In this document: in pieces, positions 1-8,763 of the stretch
Position numbering within the stretch: position 1 is the first letter of the stretch
Layout of the letters: each line of letters starts with the position of its first letter
Origin: Sphingobacteriaceae bacterium
GTDB taxonomy: Bacteria; Bacteroidota; Bacteroidia; Sphingobacteriales; Sphingobacteriaceae
Length of the DNA stretch: 64,000 nt
Reading direction: 5' to 3'
NCBI GenBank assembly: GCA_903642215.1
Contig: CAHJWG010000007.1
Span: 157,833 to 221,832, forward strand
The notes under the pieces: model-generated
What the model saw: only the letters and a program-made list of their open reading frames with translations
Told to the model about the DNA's origin: nothing
Databases searched by the model: none
Made by a program: the position numbers and the translations under genes

Positions 1-203
1 AATAGGAACTGTTGGCTGGAAATTTCAGCAAAAGTGCGATTCTCCTTCTACTGGCCTTATAGCTTAAGAATTCCAATCCAAGTAACCGTACTTTTTTTAT
101 CAGCCAAAATTACAATTAACCGAGTTTTATCTCATAAAAGAAGTATCGACAATTGTATCACAAACAAATATTTATTTTGGAAAATGGATTGGTAGTTACT
201 TAA
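1..203. other. Left edge, no gene seen
   Basis: AT-rich sequence without a supportable reading frame. It carries one copy of the dispersed chromosomal motif (AAAAGAAGTAT at 136-146). It may be the spacer downstream of a gene lying left of the window. Confidence 0.5.
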
Positions 204-485
204 TTACTTCTTCAAAAACAATAAGATAAAACCAAAAGTAGCTATAACTTGTCCAATCCAGAAGATAAACATCCATTTGATCGTATCTGCTTTACCTTCA
301 AGAAATTTTTCAGTTAGCTTTATTTCTAATTTTGCTAAATCTTGTTTAGTAGCTAAAGTATCAGATTTGTGTTCAACTTCATATTTAATTTTACTTTCAA
401 CATAATCTGTTAAACTTTCAGCAGTTTCTTTACCTACTTTTTCACTTAATAGTGAATATAACTTTGTAATACTTATTTCTGCCAT
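204..485 (-). CDS. Small coiled-coil protein with a C-terminal membrane anchor
   Basis: This 93-residue protein has a charged helical region (about residues 10-68, rich in Lys, Glu and Leu, including ATKQDLAKLEIKLTEKF) followed by one hydrophobic segment near residues 70-90 that ends in Lys-Lys. The layout, a coiled coil then a tail anchor, resembles the DUF1640/CCDC90-like small proteins of bacteria, whose role is not settled. No signal peptide or enzyme motif is visible. It lies downstream of another minus-strand gene but is separated from it by a strong palindromic terminator at 553-592, so it probably has its own promoter. The function is unknown and the family link is inferred from architecture only. 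Confidence 0.65.
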   Translation of the reverse strand: MAEISITKLYSLLSEKVGKETAESLTDYVESKIKYEVEHKSDTLATKQDLAKLEIKLTEKFLEGKADTIKWMFIFWIGQVIATFGFILLFLKK

Positions 486-552
486 AGTGAAAGTAAATGT
501 AAGAATAAGTTTTGTAAATTATAAATGTCAATCTATAAAACTATTTGTCATA

Positions 553-592
553 AAAAGAAGCATCCAAGTTTGCAAACTTGGATGCTTCTTTT
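553..592. terminator. Perfect 40-bp palindrome built from two motif copies
   Basis: The 20-base arm starting AAAAGAAGCATCC is followed directly by its exact reverse complement, so the whole 40 bp is a perfect palindrome. Each arm begins with the dispersed motif. In RNA it makes a long hairpin ending in a U-rich stretch on either strand, so it probably ends transcription of the minus-strand gene at 611-1039. Confidence 0.75.
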
Positions 593-610
593 ATCAACTA
601 AAATTTATAA

Positions 611-1039
611 TTAGCTAAACACACTGGATACATTTGTGATTTTCCAACCATTACCAGTATCCGTCATGGTTACATAATTGGTACGGGAAAAGTTTTGATA
701 TTTCATTTGAACTTTATATACAACCAAGTTCGAATTATTTTCTACAATTTTAATTATAGTTGTACAATTTTGTTCTACATTATGTTCATTTTCAAGACTT
801 TTCAAGATTTGATTTTTACTAAAACTAATTACTTGTTGTCCGCGGTTATGTGAAAATTTAGCATTTTCGTCAATAATTTCAGATAGTCCGGCAGATTTTC
901 CATGTGTAAAAGCATCAACATAAATGTTAATTGCATAACGCATAGTTAACCTTTCTTTGATGTTTGGATTGTTTGCTTTTGCAGCAGTAAAAGTTAAAGT
1001 AACTAACAAAGCGATGAAGATAGTTTTTAAAGTTTTCAT
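611..1039 (-). CDS. Secreted NTF2-like (SnoaL/lumazine-binding type) protein
   Basis: The 142-residue protein opens with a clear signal peptide (MKTLKTIFIALLVTLTFTAA, cleavage probably after AKA, residues 20-22). The mature part has the order expected of a small cone-shaped NTF2-like fold: an N-terminal helix with INIYVDAFTHG, a strand with FSHNRGQQVISFSK, and C-terminal strands with VVYKVQMKYQNF and TDTGNGWKITNVSSVF. Bacteroidota carry many such proteins annotated as nuclear transport factor 2 family or putative lumazine-binding proteins; the ligand is unknown. It is a single gene ended by the palindrome at 553-592. Confidence 0.75.
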   Translation of the reverse strand: MKTLKTIFIALLVTLTFTAAKANNPNIKERLTMRYAINIYVDAFTHGKSAGLSEIIDENAKFSHNRGQQVISFSKNQILKSLENEHNVEQNCTTIIKIVENNSNLVVYKVQMKYQNFSRTNYVTMTDTGNGWKITNVSSVFS

Positions 1040-1343
1040 GATATTTTTAATTTAAGTTTTTGAGTTTGTTTTGATGTATAGACGTTGTGAAGTATGGTTT
1101 CGTTACAGAAAAATTTTAATATTTTTAATTTTTTTATACCGGTTAAATTGTAAGTTTTGATGTTGTTTTGATATATAGATGCTGCAAACTTGTATTTAGT
1201 TACAAAAAAGTTAGATTAAATTTTGGTTAAATCAAGATGCTGTTTTTATCGGTATAAAATCTAATTTTTATAGCATTTTGTGCTGTCTTATTTAGCTAAA
1301 TTTCTTACTATATCTTATATTTGTATCCTTTAGCTTTTACCGA
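1040..1343. repeat. Spacer with an imperfect 43-bp direct repeat and one motif copy
   Basis: Two degenerate copies of a sequence beginning TGTTTTGATRTATAGAYG and ending near GTTACARAAAA lie at about 1068-1110 and 1164-1206, 96 bp apart. A full copy of the dispersed motif (GATGCTGTTTTTATCGG) is at 1236-1252. The upstream region of the minus-strand NTF2-like gene and that of parC share this spacer, so the repeat could be regulatory. No ORF is supported here. Confidence 0.5.
1316..1323 (+). promoter_or_regulatory. Putative Bacteroidota -7 box for parC
   Basis: TATATTTG matches the TAnnTTTG -7 element used by the Bacteroidota primary sigma factor and lies 20 nt before the parC start codon. I see no TTG at the usual distance upstream, so support is only moderate. 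No Shine-Dalgarno sequence is visible before the ATG, as is usual in this phylum. Confidence 0.5.
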
Positions 1344-4037
1344 ATGAATGACGATTTAAGTCAGCAAAACGAACAAATTTCCAACATCACTTCCCTTTCG
1401 GGATTGTACGAAAACTGGTTTCTGGATTATGCATCTTATGTAATCCTGGATCGGGCCGTACCACATATTCACGACGGTTTAAAACCCGTGCAACGCCGTA
1501 TTCTGCATTCGCTAAAAGAAATGGACGACGGCCGTTTTAACAAAGCCGCCAACGTAATCGGCAACACGATGAAATACCACCCGCATGGCGATGCCTCGAT
1601 TGGTGATGCGATGGTGCAGATCGGCCAGAAAAACCTGCTGATTGATTGCCAGGGAAACTGGGGCGATCCCGTTACCGGCGATTCTGCCGCGGCACCGCGT
1701 TATATTGAAGCGCGTTTATCCAAATTTGCGCTGGATGTGGTTTTCAATCCGGATACCACCGAATGGCAATCCAGTTATGATGGCCGGAACAAAGAACCGG
1801 TTACGCTGCCGGTAAAGTTTCCGCTGCTGCTGGCACAAGGAGCAGAAGGAATTGCCGTTGGTTTGGCCACCAAAGTAATGCCGCACAATTTTATCGAGTT
1901 GATTGATGCTTCCATAGAAATACTAAAAGGAAACCGGCCGGATCTGCTGCCGGATTTTCCAACTGGCGGACTGGCAGATTGCTCGGCTTATAATGAAGGT
2001 CAGCGTGGCGGAAAAATCCGTATCCGCGCCAAAATAGAAGAACGCGATAAAAAAACACTGGCCATCACCGAAGTTCCCTTTTCTACCACCACCGGAAGTT
2101 TGATCGACAGCGTGATTGCAGCCAACGATAAAGGCAAAATTCGCATAAAAAAAATTGAAGACAACACGGCAAAAGATGTAGAAATCATCATTCATCTCGC
2201 ACCCGGGATTTCGCCCGATGTTACCATTGATGCGCTTTATGCTTTCACGGATTGCGAGGTTTCCATCTCCCCGAACACCTGCGTAATCAAGGAAAACAAG
2301 CCGCACTTTATGAGTGTGAACGACATCCTGATGGAGAGTACTGTTTTTACCAGGGAATTATTGAAGCAGGAACTGGAAATCCGACTGGCTGAACTGAAAG
2401 AACGGATATTTTTTAGTTCGCTGCTGAAGATTTTCATTCAAAACGGCATGTACAAAAATCCGGATTATGAAAGTTCGGGCAATTTTGAAGCGGTTGTAAA
2501 AGTATTGAACAAGCTTTTTGCTCCTTTTATACCACAATTTTACAGGCCGATTTTACCGGAAGATTTCAAAAAGCTGATTGATAAACCGATGAGCAGCATC
2601 ACGCGCTTTGATGTAAAGAAGGCGGATGAGCAGATGAAATCCCTGGAAAATGAGATTAAAGAGGTAAATAAACACCTGAAACAGCTGACAGAATATGCGA
2701 TCGACTGGTTTCTCAAGCTGAAAGAAAAGTTTGGCAAAGGCCGCGGGCGCAAAACCGAATTACGTGTTTTTGATCGGGTGGAAGCTGCGCAGGTTGCTTT
2801 GGCCAACGTTAAAATCTACCTAAACCGTGCCGATGGTTTTGTGGGAACTGCTTTGAAAAAGGATGAATTTATAGGCGATTGTTCTGATCTGGATGAGCTA
2901 ATTGTGTTCCGCGAAGACGGCAAATTTTTGGTAACCAAAGTGCAGGAAAAGGTTTTTGTGGGGAAAGATATTATGCACGCGGCCATTTTTAAAAAGAACG
3001 ATGAGCGCACGGTTTACAATTATATTTACAAAGACGGCGAAACTGGTACTGCTTTTATCAAGCGTTTTTTTGTGCAGGGCATCACGCGCGACAAAGAATA
3101 CGACATGACCAAAGGCACAAAAGGCACGAAAACGTTGTATTTCACGCATAATCCAAACGGCGAGGCAGAAGTGGTGAACGTGCAGCTGAAGCCGCACACG
3201 AAGCTAAAAAAGCTGACTTTTGATCTGGATTTTGCCGAAGTTGTCATTAAAGGCCGGAGTTCGCAGGGAAATGTAGTTACCAAATATCCGGTTAAAAAAA
3301 TCACCCTTAAAACAAAAGGTGTTTCTACTTTGGCCGGACGGAAAATCTGGTACGATGAAGTGCTGAAACGTTTAAATGTAGATCATCGCGGTACGTTTTT
3401 GGGCGAATTTGACGGAGAAGACAAAATTTTAAAAGTGTTAAGCAACGGTGTTTGCGAGTTGACAAGCTTCGACTTAACCAATCATTTTGAAGATAAAATG
3501 ATCAGGATTGAAAAATTTAATCCCGATCAGGTTTACACCGTTGTGCATTACGAAGGCAAACTGAAAAACTATTTTGTAAAGCGGTTTACGTTTGAAAGTT
3601 TGGTTTTGGACAAACCAATCAGTTTAATCAGCGAAGAACATGGTTCTAAAATGATCCTGATTTCCGGTGCTTCTCAACCGGTTGTTAAAGTTGAATTATC
3701 CAAAGGAAAAAATCATTTGCCGGAAACTACGGAATTAAACCTGGCCGATTTGATTGATGTAAAAGGAATTAAAGCACAGGGAAATCGCCTTTCTTCGCAT
3801 GAAATAAAAACGATTGAACTGATTGCCGAGCATGATGATGAGGAAGATGTGCCGGACCCGGTGGCAGAAGTTTCGTTAAAAGAAGTGATTTCCGAAGAAC
3901 ATAAAGAAGAAGCGGCCGAAAAAGAAATCTATCAGGAAGAAGAAAAACCGGTTCAACCAGCTAAAAAAGTTGAATTAGAAATTACCAATCCAGGTGAGGT
4001 GGAAATAAAAGGGAAGGGCCAGCTGCCTTTGTTTTGA
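1344..4037 (+). CDS. parC: DNA topoisomerase IV subunit A
   Basis: The 897-residue GyrA/ParC family protein cuts and rejoins DNA during decatenation with its partner ParE. The winged-helix domain has the typical quinolone-region sequence HPHGDASIGDAM, and the catalytic tyrosine is Tyr120 in SAAAPRYIEARL. Tower and coiled-coil segments follow to about residue 480, then a degenerate C-terminal beta-pinwheel (about 500-800) and an acidic tail rich in Glu (about 830-890). The pinwheel lacks a clear GyrA box, favouring ParC over GyrA. The ATG at 1344 is the natural start because the overlapping ATG at 1348 runs into a stop at once. No parE neighbour is in the window. The stop codon overlaps a motif copy (4036-4052). 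Confidence 0.93.
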   Translation: MNDDLSQQNEQISNITSLSGLYENWFLDYASYVILDRAVPHIHDGLKPVQRRILHSLKEMDDGRFNKAANVIGNTMKYHPHGDASIGDAMVQIGQKNLLIDCQGNWGDPVTGDSAAAPRYIEARLSKFALDVVFNPDTTEWQSSYDGRNKEPVTLPVKFPLLLAQGAEGIAVGLATKVMPHNFIELIDASIEILKGNRPDLLPDFPTGGLADCSAYNEGQRGGKIRIRAKIEERDKKTLAITEVPFSTTTGSLIDSVIAANDKGKIRIKKIEDNTAKDVEIIIHLAPGISPDVTIDALYAFTDCEVSISPNTCVIKENKPHFMSVNDILMESTVFTRELLKQELEIRLAELKERIFFSSLLKIFIQNGMYKNPDYESSGNFEAVVKVLNKLFAPFIPQFYRPILPEDFKKLIDKPMSSITRFDVKKADEQMKSLENEIKEVNKHLKQLTEYAIDWFLKLKEKFGKGRGRKTELRVFDRVEAAQVALANVKIYLNRADGFVGTALKKDEFIGDCSDLDELIVFREDGKFLVTKVQEKVFVGKDIMHAAIFKKNDERTVYNYIYKDGETGTAFIKRFFVQGITRDKEYDMTKGTKGTKTLYFTHNPNGEAEVVNVQLKPHTKLKKLTFDLDFAEVVIKGRSSQGNVVTKYPVKKITLKTKGVSTLAGRKIWYDEVLKRLNVDHRGTFLGEFDGEDKILKVLSNGVCELTSFDLTNHFEDKMIRIEKFNPDQVYTVVHYEGKLKNYFVKRFTFESLVLDKPISLISEEHGSKMILISGASQPVVKVELSKGKNHLPETTELNLADLIDVKGIKAQGNRLSSHEIKTIELIAEHDDEEDVPDPVAEVSLKEVISEEHKEEAAEKEIYQEEEKPVQPAKKVELEITNPGEVEIKGKGQLPLF

Positions 4038-4052
4038 TGCTGTTTTTACCGG

Positions 4053-4472
4053 TTAATTATCTTTGGTTTCGCTATGTGAACCAAAGATATAACCAAGTAT
4101 TGCTGTCAAAATCGGTAATAATATGTTTAGAAGCACCATCTGACTAATCTGAATGACAAAATCGCGTGATTCTTTATTTTCAGATTGGATACTTTTAATA
4201 ATTGTAAGCTTTTTATTAAGAGAACTATCCGGCAGGCTGGTTAAACTTTTATAGTCGATATTGCTGTGCGTGTCAGACAGGTTAATGAAAATGTAGATCA
4301 TTAAAAAAATCAAAAAAACCGAAATCATCAACAATACAAGCCGCGCCAGGTGATAACCAATTCGTGATTTAGCATCAAGCGGTGTAACTTGCGGATCAGA
4401 TTTGCCAGACCGGTTAGGTTGTTCGGGATTATCTTCCGGCAAACTACTGACGTCTAATCTGCTTACCATCAA
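4053..4472 (-). CDS. Hypothetical two-span membrane protein
   Basis: The 139-residue protein has a polar proline-rich N-terminus (residues 1-38), a hydrophobic helix at about 43-66 (RLVLLMISVFLIFLMIYIFI), a polar loop of about 45 residues, and a second hydrophobic helix at about 108-130 (ISQMVLLNILLPILTAILGY). I recognise no family. The start lies 1-2 nt from the stop of the gene at 4474-4704, so the two probably form a two-gene operon read on the minus strand. The stop lies close to the end of parC, which is convergent. Confidence 0.65.
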   Translation of the reverse strand: MMVSRLDVSSLPEDNPEQPNRSGKSDPQVTPLDAKSRIGYHLARLVLLMISVFLIFLMIYIFINLSDTHSNIDYKSLTSLPDSSLNKKLTIIKSIQSENKESRDFVIQISQMVLLNILLPILTAILGYIFGSHSETKDN

Positions 4473-4473
4473 A

Positions 4474-4704
4474 TCAGCTTATTAATTTAGCTCTTTTTAA
4501 GGTTTCCGTAACTACTTTACGGGGGTTTTCGCCGTTTTCATCAACAGTAACCAAAACACGGCCTTTTTTAACTTCGGATATTACCCAACTATAAAATGTA
4601 AGGGCATCTTTGGTTAGGTCTGCAGGCTTATTGATACCTGTTTTACTGCTTAGGTCATCCATAAAATCCTGGTTAATTGATAATCTTACATCTGCCATTT
4701 TCAA
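4474..4704 (-). CDS. Small protein, possibly ribbon-helix-helix-like
   Basis: The 76-residue ORF more likely starts at the second Met (codon at 4696-4698), giving MADVRLSINQDFMDDL. An N-terminal strand (VRLSI) followed by two helices around TGINKPADLTKDALTFYSWV recalls the ribbon-helix-helix fold of small DNA-binding proteins and antitoxins, but this is only pattern-based. The C-terminal half (KKGRVLVTVDENGENPRKVV) is beta-like. It is the first gene of a probable pair with the membrane protein directly downstream at 4053-4472. The function is unknown. Confidence 0.6.
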   Translation of the reverse strand: MKMADVRLSINQDFMDDLSSKTGINKPADLTKDALTFYSWVISEVKKGRVLVTVDENGENPRKVVTETLKRAKLIS

Positions 4705-4803
4705 AAATTTAATCTACCTAAAGTTAGTAATTTTTATCAGATCAAAATGTTTCGGGCAGAAGCATTTAACATTCAGAATTAAATGGATCAGATGCTTCTT
4801 TTA

Positions 4804-6189
4804 TCACACAAAAAACATCACTTTGTTTAACGCAATAATCGCTTTGCCAAACTCTTCTCGCGCCACCAAAAACTGAATATTGACTTTCCGCAACGAAAAT
4901 CCGCAGCTTTTTATATTGATGTTTTCGGAAGCCAAACCGGTAGCTGATCGTGCCAGCAAACCAGGCTGATCGATATTGGAGCCGATAATACAAACCATCG
5001 CGGCTTTTTCTACCGTAACTTTTTCAAATTTTTCTTCGAGTTCGGATAGCAGTTTTTGTTTAAAATCTTTCTCCCAAATCACCACCGAAATACTGTTGGC
5101 ACTCGTGGCCTTAAAACTGTAACTTACGCCGAGGTTAAAAAACACCTGCATAATCTGCAAATCCGAACCAACATTGCCCACCATCAGCGGATCATAAATA
5201 TCGATAATCAGCACTTTATCGGTGCCGGTAATTACTTCCACGCGTTTTTCTGCGGAGATATAATCCTGCGTAATCAGCGTTCCGGGATGTTCCGGCTCAA
5301 AAGTATTTTTTATGCGGAGATTTATACCGTTGATTTCCAATGGTTTAGAAGCTTTTGGATGGATGGCTTCCATGCCAATATCTGCCAGCTGATCGGCCAC
5401 ATCATAATTGGTAAAACCAATGGGTTTGCATTGATCGATACCAACCAACATCGGATCGGCCGTGCACAAATGGTATTCTTTATGGATAATGGCTTCCTGC
5501 GGCTTTACCGCAACCGCAATTTTGCTAAAAGTAACCTCCGAATAACCACGGTCAAACTCGCGCATAATACCTTCCGTGCCTTTGGCGTAGCCGGTTACAA
5601 TACAAATGGTTTTGCTGAAATCGATGTTTTTAAAGGCTTCTTTTATTCGCTGATCGATGGTGTAGGAATTGTGATCTTCAAAACCGCTTAAATCAATACA
5701 AGTAGCGTTGATGCCTTTATTTTGAAGGATATTGGTGAAGTTAAAAGCCGAATGTGTTTCGCCGATGGAAGCTAAAATTTCGCGTGCGGCCTGCAAAATT
5801 CCTTCCTGACTAACGTAACCGGAAGCCAGGATATTAACTAAATTTTCCAGATAATTTTGCGCATCACGAACGCGTTTTTCGATAAACTGATCGGCGGCAG
5901 CTAAATCCAAACCTAACTCAATGTAGTTTTTATTAAGATCCTGCAGTTTAACAATCAGCTGGTTTAAAGCCGAATGGAAATCCTGGTAATTGGCAATCAA
6001 ATGATATACGCCGGGCGCGCCGGTTTTCTTGTTTTCCAGTAATAAATTGGTAACGCCGGAAAACGCCGAAACCACAAAAATACGGTTATATAATTCATCA
6101 CCGGAACGATTAAAAAGAATAATATTTTTTAGCACGTCGTGCAGGGCCGTCATAGAAGTGCCCCCAATTTTTTCTACAGTCAGCATCAA
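4804..6189 (-). CDS. Aspartate kinase, monofunctional
   Basis: Aspartokinase phosphorylates L-aspartate, the first step toward lysine, threonine, methionine and diaminopimelate. The N-terminus has KIGGTS in place of the usual KFGGTS nucleotide-binding motif, and RIFVVSAFSGVTNLL follows. The catalytic amino acid kinase domain runs to about residue 305 and two C-terminal ACT-type regulatory segments follow (about 320-461, with GSDLQIMQVFFNLGVSY and IGSNIDQPGLLARSATGL). The protein of 461 residues is about normal length. The M-M start allows either Met 1 or Met 2. It stands alone, ended by a motif copy at 4791-4805; no leader peptide is visible upstream. It resembles the ectoine-type aspartokinase subgroup found in Bacteroidota, but substrate regulation cannot be read from sequence. 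Confidence 0.88.
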   Translation of the reverse strand: MMLTVEKIGGTSMTALHDVLKNIILFNRSGDELYNRIFVVSAFSGVTNLLLENKKTGAPGVYHLIANYQDFHSALNQLIVKLQDLNKNYIELGLDLAAADQFIEKRVRDAQNYLENLVNILASGYVSQEGILQAAREILASIGETHSAFNFTNILQNKGINATCIDLSGFEDHNSYTIDQRIKEAFKNIDFSKTICIVTGYAKGTEGIMREFDRGYSEVTFSKIAVAVKPQEAIIHKEYHLCTADPMLVGIDQCKPIGFTNYDVADQLADIGMEAIHPKASKPLEINGINLRIKNTFEPEHPGTLITQDYISAEKRVEVITGTDKVLIIDIYDPLMVGNVGSDLQIMQVFFNLGVSYSFKATSANSISVVIWEKDFKQKLLSELEEKFEKVTVEKAAMVCIIGSNIDQPGLLARSATGLASENINIKSCGFSLRKVNIQFLVAREEFGKAIIALNKVMFFV

Positions 6190-6382
6190 ATCAATTTTTA
6201 TCTCTTAAAAACAGTATTGCAATTTTTAAAGGTTTCAAAGCTATTAAAAAAGCTGAATGCTGGTAATTTAACTTAATAGAAATGTAAGATTTTATCGATC
6301 GAAAAGAATAAAGCATTTGCTGAAATAATTACCATTAAAATGATTAAGCTGATGCTTCTTTTGTCACCTAAAAATCTTACTC

Positions 6383-7594
6383 TTACTTATTTTTATTCAG
6401 GTTTTGATAACGCATCATGGCTTCCAGGAAATAATAATCAGCGTAAGTTAGCGGCACATTAACTTCGCTTTTTGCCGGGAAGTTTCCAACGCTGTGTTCC
6501 AGGATAAAGCCTCCGTTGGTACCGGGTTTAGCCAGATAAGTTGAATTTGAAAGTGTTTGCAGTATTGTTTCTGCTGATTTGAAATAGTTTGCAGCAAGCG
6601 GATCAGGTTCATATTTCCCCAATTCCAGCAAAGCCGAAGCTATTATTGCGCCAGCCGAAGCATCGCGCAAAGCATCAGGAATATTGGGCGCATTAAAATC
6701 CCAATAAGGCACTTTATCTTTTGGCAGATTAGGATTTTGCAGGATAAAAGAAGCAATGCGAGTAGCCTGATCCAGATATTTTTTGTCCTTCGTTTCCCGG
6801 TACATCACCGTAAAACCGTACAAACCCCAGGCTTGTCCGCGCGCCCAGGCAGATTCGTCTGCATAACCTTGTGCTGTTTTTTTTTGCTGAACAGTGCCTG
6901 TTTCCGGGTTGTAATTAATCACATGGTAAGAACTGCAATCCGGCCGGAAATGGTTTTTCATCGTGGTATTGGCATGGGTTACCGCGATTTTATAAAATGA
7001 AGAATCGCCGGTTGCTTTGGTTGCCCAAAACAAAAGTTCCAGGTTCATCATGTTATCGATGATCACTAAGAAGTCCGTTGGTTTAGAATCCCAGGATTTA
7101 ATACAGCCAACTTTCGGGTTAAAACGTGTGGAAAGCGATTTGGCACTGTTGATCAAAACCTGTTTATAGGCTGGTTTGGGTTCCGTTTTTTCGGCATTGC
7201 CAAAACTACAATACATCATAAAACCTAAATCGTGCGTATTTTTATTATACTGTTCTTTTTGCAGCAAATCCAGCATCCGGTTTGCTTCGTTTAATAGTAA
7301 TTTATCTTTAGTTTGCTGATATAAAAGCAATAAAGTTCCGGGATAAAAACCACTGCACCACCAGCCGGATTTACTGGTTTCGAGCGTGTTAATGTTTAAT
7401 TGATAAGTTTTTGGAAATTTATCCGGCGGCAAATTATTCATCAAAAACTGATATTGCGTAGCTGTATTTTTAAAATTGGAACTGATGGTTTGCAGCAAAT
7501 TTTTATCCTGCTTAAAAGAAGTATGCTGCGCGAAACAGGAAAGGGAAAAACTGATGCTAAGTACATTTATAAAAAATACGGATCTGATTTTCAT
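6383..7594 (-). CDS. Glycoside hydrolase family 88, unsaturated glucuronyl hydrolase
   Basis: The exported 403-residue enzyme has an N-terminal signal peptide ending near SLSCFAQ (residues 17-23). It aligns with GH88 enzymes, which remove 4-deoxy-unsaturated uronic acids left at chain ends by polysaccharide lyases through hydration of the double bond. The two conserved aspartates are visible: Asp122 in NTHDLGFMMY and Asp180 in VIIDNMMNLELL. The (alpha/alpha)6 barrel motifs SGWWCSGFYPG, YADESAWARGQAWGLYG and PYWDFNAP are all present. The gene stands alone, without a SusCD pair nearby. A motif copy (7514-7524) sits inside the gene near its 5' end and another (7600-7610) just before the start. 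Confidence 0.9.
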   Translation of the reverse strand: MKIRSVFFINVLSISFSLSCFAQHTSFKQDKNLLQTISSNFKNTATQYQFLMNNLPPDKFPKTYQLNINTLETSKSGWWCSGFYPGTLLLLYQQTKDKLLLNEANRMLDLLQKEQYNKNTHDLGFMMYCSFGNAEKTEPKPAYKQVLINSAKSLSTRFNPKVGCIKSWDSKPTDFLVIIDNMMNLELLFWATKATGDSSFYKIAVTHANTTMKNHFRPDCSSYHVINYNPETGTVQQKKTAQGYADESAWARGQAWGLYGFTVMYRETKDKKYLDQATRIASFILQNPNLPKDKVPYWDFNAPNIPDALRDASAGAIIASALLELGKYEPDPLAANYFKSAETILQTLSNSTYLAKPGTNGGFILEHSVGNFPAKSEVNVPLTYADYYFLEAMMRYQNLNKNK

Positions 7595-7670
7595 GCCTTA
7601 AAAACAGTATGGATAATTGAGATGCTAAATATATAAATTTCGGATTTTAGTTTTTATTTTAATCTGTGCA

Positions 7671-8003
7671 TTACTGCCGCCGGAGTTTTAAAAATTCGCC
7701 TTCGTTATCCTTTTGACTCGTGCTTAAACCGATATGTGCTTCGTCCACCAAAATTAGCCGCTTATATTGCTGATTGTCCGGGAAATCAAAAAAGTCATCC
7801 GCTTTGTTTAACAGCGCACTTGTGGTATTAATCGTAAAACTGATTTTATTACGATGAATTTTGTTTAGATAAGTTGTTAACGGCGTTACTTCCCTTTTGT
7901 GCTGTTGGATAAGATTTACACCGGGTATGGTGATGATTTCCAAGTCTTTAAAACTTTTATGGTGTTCTATGATTCCATCAGGATGTTTTTTTAAGAACTG
8001 CAT
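7671..8003 (-). pseudogene. Fragment of a type III restriction-like DEAH helicase
   Basis: The 110-codon frame contains YKRLILVDEAHIGLSTSQ, a Walker B/DEAH motif, and ends EGEFLKLRRQ, matching the region of type III restriction (Res) or related helicases where the sequence normally continues for hundreds of residues. It stops there, and there is no Walker A segment upstream, because the intact fic gene overlaps its start by 26 nt. It therefore looks like an internal scrap of a lost restriction enzyme. It is unlikely to be functional on its own. Confidence 0.6.
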
Positions 8004-8763
8004 TCGGCAGCATTAATAAAAATGGCAATGCTTTAGCATAATCCAGATCGGCATATTCCAAACCAAGTAAACGGAGGTTATTGTAGTAAGCCGGATGCTG
8101 TTTATAATAGTTTTTTTCACTTTCAATAAACCAGGCTTTTTCACCTAATTTTTCTAATAAAAACCATTTTTCCAGCAGTCGTCCACTTCTGCCGTTACCA
8201 TCATTCCAAGGATGAATTTTTACAAACACTAAATGAATCATCGCTGCAAAAAAGAAAACTTTTGCCAGGCTTATGGGTGTGTTTAGGATTTCTTGTACAT
8301 CTGCATAAAATTTTTCCATTTCTGCCGGTACTTCGTAAGGCGTGGCTGCTACATACTCAATCCTACCGTCATCAGTTGATACATACATATTTTGCGTTCG
8401 TAATTTTCCCTGATAATTTTTGGCAACAATGTGTTTACTTAGCAGCTTGTGCGCTTCTTCTATGTTTTGCCGACTCAGTTTATTTTGGCTGGCAAAAGAA
8501 TAAGCGTTGTATAAATCATCAATCTTTCTGGTGTAATCGGGCAAAAATTTAATGCCATCGCGTTTGTGTTTAATATAGCTATCCAGCTCAATATCTTCAC
8601 CTTCAATTTTGCTACTAAATACCGAAGCTACCGAAGTATAAAAGCTAAAATTGCCTGTAGATATTTCTGCATCGTGCAAAGTATCAAAAGCTTCCTGCAA
8701 ACCGTTGGGAACAGCTTTTAAATATGTTTCCAATAAATCGGTTTTTATAATTTTTAATTGCAT
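7978..8763 (-). CDS. Fic family protein (class II, with N-terminal inhibitory motif)
   Basis: Fic enzymes transfer AMP or other nucleotide parts to target proteins. The catalytic motif HPWNDGNGRSGR (about residues 184-195) fits HPFx(D/E)GNGRxxR, with the catalytic His first. The inhibitory motif (S/T)xxxE(G/N) is present near the N-terminus as SSKIEG (about residues 49-54), placing it in class II, which is autoinhibited in cis. An N-terminal Fic_N-like region (FDTLHDAEISTGNFSFY) precedes it. The 261-residue length is below that of Fic proteins with a C-terminal winged helix, so this is the minimal form. It sits next to restriction-helicase debris, so it could be a leftover of a defence island; the target is unknown. 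Confidence 0.85.
   Translation of the reverse strand: MQLKIIKTDLLETYLKAVPNGLQEAFDTLHDAEISTGNFSFYTSVASVFSSKIEGEDIELDSYIKHKRDGIKFLPDYTRKIDDLYNAYSFASQNKLSRQNIEEAHKLLSKHIVAKNYQGKLRTQNMYVSTDDGRIEYVAATPYEVPAEMEKFYADVQEILNTPISLAKVFFFAAMIHLVFVKIHPWNDGNGRSGRLLEKWFLLEKLGEKAWFIESEKNYYKQHPAYYNNLRLLGLEYADLDYAKALPFLLMLPNAVLKKTS

Noticed and set aside
4610..4876. 88-codon + strand ORF between the small genes and aspartate kinase
   Set aside because: It runs antisense across two gene ends and contains a motif copy; no family features.
5056..5691. 211-codon ORF on the + strand
   Set aside because: It is antisense to the aspartate kinase gene, rich in His, Asn and Ile, and is a frame shadow.
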